Below, piece by piece: positions 7,470 through 12,314 of a DNA stretch of 12,314 nucleotides. The notes beneath the pieces were generated by a model that searched no databases, was not told the DNA's origin, and saw nothing but the letters and a program-made list of their open reading frames with translations. A program made the translations under genes and the position numbers. The first letter of the stretch is position 1; each line of letters opens with the position of its first letter. Source of the stretch: Pseudomonadota bacterium (GTDB taxonomy: Bacteria; Desulfobacterota; BSN033; WVXP01; G020346125); contig JAUWDQ010000057.1 in assembly GCA_030608745.1 (NCBI GenBank), positions 1 through 12,314 on the forward strand, written 5' to 3'.

Positions 7470-8429
7470 TTGAGCTTATTGGAAATTAGGAATCTAACCC
7501 TGCATTATAAGACAACGAAGGGGATGGTCCAGGCCGTGGACAAGGTCTCCTTTTCCCTGAATAGGGGGGAGTCGATGGGCCTTGTCGGAGAATCGGGTTG
7601 CGGGAAGACCTCCGTAGCTATGGGTATCATGAAAATTTTGCCCACTAATGCCGTGATTATCGGGGGAGAGATTCTTTTCAAAGGGGAAGATATCCTCCTC
7701 AAAGACGATGAGGAGATCCGGAGGATCCGCTGGAAGGGGATTTCCATGGTCTTCCAGGCTGCCATGAACGCCTTGAATCCCGTCATCAGCGTTGGAGATC
7801 AGATTGTCGAAGCCATCCAAGCCCATGGTCGGGTGTCCGAAGCCGATGCCTGGGAGCAGGTAAGGGAGCTTTATAGCCTGGTAGGCCTCGACCCGGGCCG
7901 GAGGAAATCTTATCCCCATGAATATAGCGGGGGGATGAAGCAGAGGGCCATAATTGCGATGAGCTTGGCCTGTTCACCGGATTTGATCATCGCCGACGAA
8001 CCCACCACCGCATTGGATGTTATCATGCAGGACCAGATTATTCAGGAGATCGTAGCCCTACAAGATCGTTTGGATATGGCCATGGTCTATATTTCCCATG
8101 ATATTTCGGTGATCGCCGAGACGTGCAGTAAGATCGGTGTTATGTATGCAGGGAAAATCGTGGAATACGCCGACGCCGATTCCCTTTTCTACGATACCCT
8201 GCATCCCTATACTAAGGCGTTGCTCTCCTCGTACCCGAGTATTAAGGGAGAGATCAAGAGGCTTAACCCTATTCCAGGAGAACCGCCAAATCTCCTGGAT
8301 CCTCCCGTAGGCTGTCGTTTTGATCCACGGTGTCCGGAAAGGGAGGAGATCTGTAACAGTCACGAGCCGGAGTATCTCGAAGTGAAAGAGGGCCATTTCG
8401 TGGCATGCCATTTCGTGAAACCGGCCTAA
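7470..8429 (+). CDS. Peptide ABC transporter ATP-binding protein, DppD/OppD type
   Basis: A 319-residue cytoplasmic ATPase that powers the importer. Motifs in order are Walker A GESGCGKT (40-47), Q-loop Q96, signature YSGGMKQ (152-158), Walker B with D176-E177 in LIIADEP, and switch histidine H210. The C-terminal oligopeptide-transporter extension carries four cysteines (C282, C288, C295, C313); in some DppD-type proteins this pattern binds a [4Fe-4S] cluster. The start is an unusual TTG with a poor Shine-Dalgarno, three bases after the DppC-type stop codon. The first ABC strand (LLEIRNLTLHY) begins at once and the next ATG is at residue 20, so TTG is the best choice; translation may depend on coupling to the gene before. 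Confidence 0.92.
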   Translation: MSLLEIRNLTLHYKTTKGMVQAVDKVSFSLNRGESMGLVGESGCGKTSVAMGIMKILPTNAVIIGGEILFKGEDILLKDDEEIRRIRWKGISMVFQAAMNALNPVISVGDQIVEAIQAHGRVSEADAWEQVRELYSLVGLDPGRRKSYPHEYSGGMKQRAIIAMSLACSPDLIIADEPTTALDVIMQDQIIQEIVALQDRLDMAMVYISHDISVIAETCSKIGVMYAGKIVEYADADSLFYDTLHPYTKALLSSYPSIKGEIKRLNPIPGEPPNLLDPPVGCRFDPRCPEREEICNSHEPEYLEVKEGHFVACHFVKPA

Positions 8430-8445
8430 GGAGAAGAAGAGGCCG

Positions 8446-9435
8446 ATGAGAGAGAACGACAAGATCCTCGTTGACGTTAAAGGTCTGACGAAGATTTATA
8501 GCCTGAAGAGGAATATTTTCTCCAGATCGAGGGAATTTGTAACGGCGGTTTATGACGTCAATATTCGGATCAAAAATGGCGAAATTTTCGGCTTGGTGGG
8601 GGAGAGCGGGAGTGGGAAGACCACCTGCGGCCGAATCCTTTCGAGGTTGGAGGAGCCCACAGGAGGGCAGATATTCATCAAGGGAGTGGATATCAGGCTC
8701 TTGAAGGGGCAGGATTTACAGGGGTTCCGGAAAAACGTTCAGATGATCTTTCAGGATCCCTACGAGTCCCTCAACCCGAGGATGACGGTGGCTGACACGG
8801 TGATGGAGCCCTTGGAGGTCCAGAGAGTTGGGGATTATGAGGAAAGGGAATATCGGGTTTGGAAGGCCTTGAAGATCGTAGAGCTCTACCCTCCGGGGGA
8901 TTACCTCTTTCGATTTCCCCACGAATTGAGCGGAGGGCAGAGACAGAGGGTGGCCGTAGCCAGGGCACTGGTGGTGGAGCCGGACTTCGTCATCGCCGAT
9001 GAACCCGTCTCTATGTTGGATGCATCCATAAGGGCTGGAATTCTTAACCTCTTGTTGGATCTCCGGACTCGCCTCGGTCTGGCCTATCTTTTCATTACCC
9101 ACGATCTGGCCGTAGCCCGGTACATGTGCGACCGAATCGGCGTTATTTTCAAGGGGAAGTTGGTTGAGTTGGGCAAGACGGAGCGGCTCATCGGCAATCC
9201 TCACCATCCCTATACGAAGGCCCTTCTCTCGGCGGTACCGATCCCCGATCCGAGGGCGGAAAGGGAGAGATTTCGCTTTGAGGAGCGGGAGTTGCCGGAA
9301 CAAACTTTCGATAGATCCTGCGTCTTCCTGCCGAGATGCGCCGCCAGTGGCAGGATATGCCGGAAGGAAAGCCCGGAGATGGTTGAGGTGGAAGAGGATC
9401 ATTACTCGGCATGCCATTTGTCTACGGAGATGTAA
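8446..9435 (+). CDS. Peptide ABC transporter ATP-binding protein, DppF/OppF type
   Basis: A 329-residue second ATPase, pairing with the DppD-type protein. It has Walker A GESGSGKT (52-59), Q-loop Q103, signature LSGGQ (161-165), Walker B with D185-E186 in FVIADEP, and switch histidine H219. After Walker B it reads PVSMLDASIRAGIL, the DppF/OppF-specific version of this segment. The C-terminal extension again has four cysteines (C292, C298, C305, C323) in the same spacing as the partner. The start ATG follows a purine-rich stretch (8428-8442). It is the last gene of the operon; no clear terminator follows, so some read-through into the MscS-type gene is possible. Confidence 0.92.
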   Translation: MRENDKILVDVKGLTKIYSLKRNIFSRSREFVTAVYDVNIRIKNGEIFGLVGESGSGKTTCGRILSRLEEPTGGQIFIKGVDIRLLKGQDLQGFRKNVQMIFQDPYESLNPRMTVADTVMEPLEVQRVGDYEEREYRVWKALKIVELYPPGDYLFRFPHELSGGQRQRVAVARALVVEPDFVIADEPVSMLDASIRAGILNLLLDLRTRLGLAYLFITHDLAVARYMCDRIGVIFKGKLVELGKTERLIGNPHHPYTKALLSAVPIPDPRAERERFRFEERELPEQTFDRSCVFLPRCAASGRICRKESPEMVEVEEDHYSACHLSTEM

Positions 9436-9446
9436 TGTGCTATAGT
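9418..9446 (+). promoter_or_regulatory. Candidate sigma70 promoter for the MscS-type gene
   Basis: TTGTCT (9418-9423), a 17-base spacer and TATAGT (9441-9446) match the -35 and -10 consensus at four and five of six positions. TG one base before the -10 box gives an extended -10. The -35 box lies inside the end of the DppF-type gene, and transcription would start about 45 bases before the MscS-type start codon. Confidence 0.45.
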
Positions 9447-9499
9447 AAACTGAATTGAATACTTTCTTGGCACAGATGGATGCTTCAACGGGGTAAGGT

Positions 9500-10495
9500 A
9501 TGGATTTATTGGGGCCTATTCTGAGGGATTTATATAGTATCGTCACCTGGATTTTCGATCCGGATAGGATCATCCACATCGTTAAGGTTATCGCTTTGGT
9601 TATTCTCATCCTTCTCTTAACCCGATTGGCCAATCGGATGTGTGGCAAGTTCTTCCGTTTGATCTTCACCCCCAAGAAGGATGATCCCAAGTATTCCGAA
9701 AGGGCCAAATGGGCTAAAACGGCTATTCCCCTGATGGAGAATGTCACCAAATGGCTTGTTCTCGTTCTCTCTTTATTTTTCATCTTGAGTGCCATAGGTG
9801 TTCCCCTTCAAGCCTTACTGGCCAGTGCCGGAGTTGCTGGCCTGGCCATAGGGTTTGGAGCCCGGGAGTTTATCGCCGATGTGATAGCGGGGTTCTTCCT
9901 CATGTTCGAAGGGCTGGTGAGGGTTGGAGACTACGTTAAGATCGGTGAGGTGCGGGGAAGGATAGTGAACGTGGGATTGAGGGTTGTGCAAGTACGCCGG
10001 TACAACGGGCAGCTTTGGGTCATACCCAACGCCAAATTGGAGAACTTTGCCAATTACAGCCGGGAGTATATGCGGGCCATCGTCAAGGTGGGGGTGGCCT
10101 ACGAGCAGGATGTCAGGAAGGCGTTGCAAGTGCTCAAGGAAGTGGGGCAAAAGTGGCATCAGGACCATCAGAACATCGCCCTCGACGAGCCCAAAATTAC
10201 GGGTATTATCACCTTCGACCATTCGAGTTGCGTCCTCCGAATCTCCTGTAAGGTTAAGACGTTAAAGCATTGGCGGGCACAACGGCAGATGAGGCTTTTG
10301 ATCAAGGATGCCTTCGAAAGGGAGGACATCGAGATTCCCTTCAACCGGAGCGTCGTCTACTTTAAGAACGTCGAGGGCATCCGAGGGGAGAGAAACCTCT
10401 ACTCCTTCATTCAGAGCGAGGCGGAAGAAGCCGAGGAGGAGGAGGGAATCCTGATAGAGGAAGGGGCGGGGAAACAGCCTGAAGGGCAGGTTTAG
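9500..10495 (+). CDS. MscS-type mechanosensitive ion channel
   Basis: A 331-residue inner-membrane protein with a three-helix small-conductance channel layout: helices at about 24-42 and 82-100, then the pore helix from about 103 with the small-residue pattern ASAGVAGLAIGFGAREFIADVIAG (in 108-131). The beta domain follows, with GDYVKIGEVRG (143-153) and WVIPNAKL (173-180), both classic MscS segments, then the alpha/beta domain to about 290. The last 25 residues are a glutamate-rich tail (SEAEEAEEEEG at 306-316) not typical of short MscS proteins and probably disordered. Such channels open under membrane tension and release solutes in osmotic downshock. GGGGTAAGG just before the ATG supports the start. 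It follows the ABC operon by 64 bases and probably has its own promoter. Confidence 0.92.
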   Translation: MDLLGPILRDLYSIVTWIFDPDRIIHIVKVIALVILILLLTRLANRMCGKFFRLIFTPKKDDPKYSERAKWAKTAIPLMENVTKWLVLVLSLFFILSAIGVPLQALLASAGVAGLAIGFGAREFIADVIAGFFLMFEGLVRVGDYVKIGEVRGRIVNVGLRVVQVRRYNGQLWVIPNAKLENFANYSREYMRAIVKVGVAYEQDVRKALQVLKEVGQKWHQDHQNIALDEPKITGIITFDHSSCVLRISCKVKTLKHWRAQRQMRLLIKDAFEREDIEIPFNRSVVYFKNVEGIRGERNLYSFIQSEAEEAEEEEGILIEEGAGKQPEGQV

Positions 10496-10498
10496 GGT

Positions 10499-10524
10499 AT
10501 CGGATAAGATTATCGATATCCGAT
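10499..10524. other. 8-bp inverted repeat between convergent genes
   Basis: ATCGGATA (10499-10506) and TATCCGAT (10517-10524) form an AT-rich 8-bp stem with a 10-base loop, right between the MscS-type stop codon and the stop of the minus-strand ACT gene. It could be a weak bidirectional terminator, but no T-run follows on either strand. Confidence 0.3.
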
Positions 10525-10533
10525 TCGGTGACA

Positions 10534-10710
10534 CTAAGGGCGGGTCATGTCCAAGAGGAAGGAAAGACCTAAGAAATCCTGAAGCGTGGCCTGCTCCACA
10601 TCTACCAACTCAACCTTGCCATCCACCAGGATTTTGGTTAGGGCAGCCAGAATTCTAGGGCGGTCATCCCCCGAAACTGTTACCACCACGAAGTCCTTGT
10701 CTTCATCCAT
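10534..10710 (-). CDS. Short ACT-domain protein, SerB N-terminus-like, probably truncated
   Basis: A 58-residue minus-strand reading frame that starts MDEDKDFVVVTVSGDDRP and ends LGLSFLLDMTRP. It matches the N-terminal ACT domain of ACT-type phosphoserine phosphatases (SerB): a first strand VVVTVSG, the DRP turn, a helix LAALTKIL, and the VDVEQATLQ and LGLSFLLD strands. A full SerB has a second ACT-like part and a phosphatase domain, about 300-400 residues in all; here a TAG stop ends the match, and no frame downstream continues it before the MscS-type gene. The usual glycine of the DRPG ligand loop is Arg19. An in-frame stop lies upstream, and the ribosome site is weak. It is therefore either a relic left by rearrangement or a free mini-ACT protein; I favour the relic. 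It is convergent with the MscS-type gene and divergent from the TAXI receptor. Confidence 0.6.
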   Translation of the reverse strand: MDEDKDFVVVTVSGDDRPRILAALTKILVDGKVELVDVEQATLQDFLGLSFLLDMTRP

Positions 10711-10816
10711 TTCCCTGATTATCTTTCCTTTTTTGGTAAAAAGACATCATAATAACGGGGAGAAGGGAGGGTTTTCTCCGAATCTAGTCGGACAGCCCTG
10801 GCGAACTCTTTTTTCC

Positions 10817-10846
10817 TTGACAGATAAAGAGTAAATCTGGTATAAA
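10817..10846 (+). promoter_or_regulatory. Sigma70-like promoter of the TAXI receptor gene
   Basis: A perfect TTGACA (10817-10822), an 18-base spacer and TATAAA (10841-10846), 37 bases before the start codon. Upstream lie two short inverted repeats that could bind a regulator: GGAGAA/TTCTCC (10759-10764, 10774-10779) and TCCGA/TCGGA (10777-10781, 10788-10792). Confidence 0.65.
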
Positions 10847-10870
10847 GAACAGACCTAATAATACAAAATG

Positions 10871-10877
10871 AGGAGGT
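10871..10877 (+). promoter_or_regulatory. Shine-Dalgarno that fixes the TAXI receptor start
   Basis: AGGAGGT lies five bases before the ATG at 10883. An in-frame ATG at 10868 overlaps this site and is too far upstream to use it, so the downstream ATG, which opens a normal signal peptide, is the start. Confidence 0.75.
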
Positions 10878-10882
10878 GCGAT

Positions 10883-11905
10883 ATGAAAAAGAAAGTCTTC
10901 GTTTTACTCCCAATTATTCTCCTGGTGCTGTCGGTCTTCTTTTCTGGCACCGCTACACGAGTTTGGGCCCTCGATAAGCCGGTCAAGCTCGTATTTGGGG
11001 CCATGCGGATCGGGACTTCCTGGTACATCTATGCAGCCACCTACTCCAAGATACTCGAGAAAGATTTACCAGCCGGGTCTTCCGTTGAAGTATTGCCCCA
11101 GGGTGGAGGAATCGCCAATCCCCTTGTCCTCGCCAAGGGGAAGGTGGATGTTGCCCTTTCCAACGTTGCCACCGCAAAGTGGGCCTATGAAGGTTTGATG
11201 ATGTATGAAGGGAAGGCTGCCAAGAACCTCCGTGCGCTCGCGGGAGGGCTGAATAAGGTCTACGTGATGGTGATATTGCGGGAAGCATTCATCAAGAAAA
11301 CGGGCATCAACTCCCTCCAAAAGCTCGCCGACAGGAAGTATCCGATTCGCCTGATTTGCAAACCCAAAGGCTCGACAGCCCCACCGTCAGCCCAGATGAT
11401 CCTCGCTCAGTATGGGATGAGCTTTGACAAGATCAAGGAATGGGGTGGTTCGGTGACTCAGGTTTCGGGAGGGCAGATACCGGCAGTCGTGCGCGATGGC
11501 CGAGCGGATATATGGTTTGAAGTGGCTCCCCCGGGACATCCTGCCGTAACCGAGGGGATGCTGACCGCAAATCTGAGGATGCTAAGCCTGCCTGAAAAGG
11601 TGAGAAAGGCGCTTGCCGAAAAGGGGCTGTCCCCGGATACCATGCCGGCGAATACGTTTAAGGGACAGACTGAGCCCATAAAGACCGTCAATCCAGGGAC
11701 GGTGATCGCCACGACCACACGGCTTCCTGAAGAGGTCGCCTATTTTCTTACCAAGACCATCTGTGAAAACAAAAAGGAGCTAGTAGCCGCCCACGCCTCC
11801 ATAAAGCCCTTTGTGCCCGAAAAAGCATGGCTGCTTGAGAACACGGGAATCCCGCTCCATCCAGGTGCCGAACGTTACTATCGGGAAAAGGGGTGGATGA
11901 AGTAG
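10883..11905 (+). CDS. TRAP transporter solute receptor, TAXI family
   Basis: A 340-residue exported binding protein. It opens with MKKK, a hydrophobic stretch at about 5-22 and a signal-peptidase site after VWA (27-29). The mature part has the TAXI plan: KLVFGAMRIGTSWYIYAATYSKIL (in 35-58) for the usual G-x-G-x-Y start, then EVLPQGGGIANPLVLAKGKVDVALSN, the segment where the family has a glycine-rich turn and the A-x-G-x-VD motif. It binds a small carboxylate or amino acid in the periplasm and passes it to a membrane permease driven by an ion gradient. The ligand is unknown. A strong promoter and Shine-Dalgarno precede it and a strong hairpin follows. The likely permease begins about 235 bases downstream, further apart than is usual for such pairs. 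Confidence 0.9.
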   Translation: MKKKVFVLLPIILLVLSVFFSGTATRVWALDKPVKLVFGAMRIGTSWYIYAATYSKILEKDLPAGSSVEVLPQGGGIANPLVLAKGKVDVALSNVATAKWAYEGLMMYEGKAAKNLRALAGGLNKVYVMVILREAFIKKTGINSLQKLADRKYPIRLICKPKGSTAPPSAQMILAQYGMSFDKIKEWGGSVTQVSGGQIPAVVRDGRADIWFEVAPPGHPAVTEGMLTANLRMLSLPEKVRKALAEKGLSPDTMPANTFKGQTEPIKTVNPGTVIATTTRLPEEVAYFLTKTICENKKELVAAHASIKPFVPEKAWLLENTGIPLHPGAERYYREKGWMK

Positions 11906-11923
11906 CATCGGAAGGGATCCGTT

Positions 11924-11966
11924 TGGAAAAGGTGAGATGGGTATACCGTCCATCTCACCTTTTCCA
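11924..11966 (+). terminator. Strong 17-bp hairpin after the TAXI receptor gene
   Basis: TGGAAAAGGTGAGATGG (11924-11940) pairs perfectly with 11950-11966 around a 9-base loop, starting 19 bases after the stop codon. The descending arm contains CCTTTTCC, but no T-run follows. It may end transcription, or protect the 3' end of the receptor mRNA so that more receptor than permease is made. Confidence 0.6.
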
Positions 11967-12140
11967 TTGAGGGCGGATTCCCGGATTTCAGCTTCTCACC
12001 GTGACGCGGATGCCGAAAAGGTTTAGGGAATCCAAAAAAGGCAGCCAAAGCGTTCGCGTGCACGTTATTCCTCATCTCAACACGGAGTTTGGACAACTGA
12101 TTGACACCATTGTCACAGAACCACGACGAAAACGACCAAA
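11967..12140. other. Intergenic region before the TRAP permease, with short inverted repeats
   Basis: No convincing gene is seen here. It holds GGATTCCC (11975-11982) with its exact complement GGGAATCC (12026-12033), the palindrome TCACCGTGA (11996-12004), and TGACA/TGTCA (12102-12106, 12111-12115). TTGACA at 12101 looks like a -35 box but has no -10 partner at a proper distance. The region may be a regulated leader for the permease gene. Confidence 0.35.
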
Positions 12141-12314
12141 ATGCTTTTTTCGCGTCTCTCTCAGTTGAGTAAGGACGACAGGAAAGGGGGCCAAGAGAAC
12201 TTCGAAGCACCGGAGGAGGCAAAATGGCTCACGTTTCTTCGATTTGGACTGGCCGGAGCCTGGGTTTTCTTTCAATTCTATATCATCTTTTATCCTCTGG
12301 TCCCGATGGTTCAG
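12141..12314 (+). CDS. TRAP transporter fused permease, N-terminal fragment cut by the window edge
   Basis: The frame is open from a stop at 12102 to the right edge; 58 residues are visible. A charged N terminus (SKDDRKGGQENFEAPEEAK) is followed by KWLTFLRFGLAGAWVFFQF and YIIFYPLVPMVQ, the pattern of the first membrane helix of TRAP 4TM/12TM fusion permeases, which pair with TAXI receptors. It would move the receptor's ligand across the inner membrane using an ion gradient. The start is uncertain: ATG 12141 is the first choice, TTG 12165 is possible, and neither has a good Shine-Dalgarno. The ATG at 12224 has a better one (GGAGGAGG) but is in another frame that lacks the family pattern. Position after the TAXI receptor supports the call. 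Confidence 0.7.
   Translation, partial: MLFSRLSQLSKDDRKGGQENFEAPEEAKWLTFLRFGLAGAWVFFQFYIIFYPLVPMVQ

Noticed and set aside
9473..9488. Sigma54-like TGGCAC...TGC before the MscS-type gene
   Set aside because: The GG-to-GC distance is one base too long for a sigma54 promoter and the TTGC element is not matched.
8716..9795. Minus-strand open frame of 359 codons
   Set aside because: It runs antisense through the conserved DppF-type gene and into the MscS-type gene, has no recognisable domain, and is explained by the codon bias of the + strand genes.
10736..10743. GTAAAAAG resembling the end of the 1-140 element
   Set aside because: Only eight A-rich bases match and there is no opposite end nearby.
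12010..12168. 52-codon basic open frame between the TAXI receptor and the permease
   Set aside because: No ribosome site, no recognisable family, and it overlaps the start of the permease frame.
12224..12314. ATG with a good GGAGGAGG site, as an alternative start near the right edge
   Set aside because: Its frame gives no membrane-helix pattern, while the neighbouring frame reads as a TRAP permease N terminus.
1..12314. CRISPR array, tRNA or rRNA genes
   Set aside because: No regularly spaced direct repeats, and no tRNA or rRNA-like segments were recognised on either strand.

Overview
The window is a 12.3 kb bacterial fragment of intermediate GC content, coding almost entirely on the + strand, with frequent AGG (Arg) and GGG/GGA (Gly) codons and strong Shine-Dalgarno sites. 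A B12-type radical SAM protein, a peptide-type ABC importer, a TAXI-type TRAP transporter and a short repeat with TCGTAAAAAGTC ends together suggest a member of the Desulfobacterota (former Deltaproteobacteria) or a related anaerobic lineage. This placement is an inference from gene content; no phylogenetic marker gene is present.

Layout. Bases 1-140 are a compact repeat with perfect 12-bp inverted ends and a nested central hairpin (MITE/REP-like). A B12-binding-type radical SAM protein follows (184-1740), with an unusual CX4CX2C cluster motif and a G-rich, low-complexity in-frame stretch near its N terminus. It ends at a hairpin with a T-tract (1757-1793), and a 9-bp inverted repeat lies before the next gene. 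From 1876 to 9435 seven genes are packed head to tail: a RimK-like ATP-grasp ligase, a GshB-like ATP-grasp ligase (4-bp overlap), and a complete family-5 peptide ABC transporter (binding protein, two permeases, two ATPases). An MscS-type channel (9500-10495) follows with its own likely promoter.

Between the channel and the last transporter, a 58-residue minus-strand gene (10534-10710) matches the N-terminal ACT domain of phosphoserine phosphatase SerB and then stops, so it is either a mini-ACT protein or a truncated relic. A good sigma70-like promoter then drives a TAXI-type TRAP solute receptor (10883-11905), which ends at a 17-bp hairpin. After about 235 bp without a convincing gene, the N terminus of the TRAP fused permease begins and runs off the right edge.

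How the genes may work together. The striking unit is the two different ATP-grasp peptide-bond-forming enzymes, translationally coupled and directly followed by a peptide-class ABC importer, with a radical SAM gene just upstream. No gshA (glutamate-cysteine ligase) is visible. One reading is that an imported small peptide or amino-acid conjugate is extended or recycled in the cytoplasm by the two ligases. Another is that the ligases make a glutathione-like peptide that the transporter recovers. The radical SAM gene may belong to the same pathway, but the terminator separates it from the operon, so this link is weaker. The TAXI-TRAP pair and the MscS channel look like independent units.
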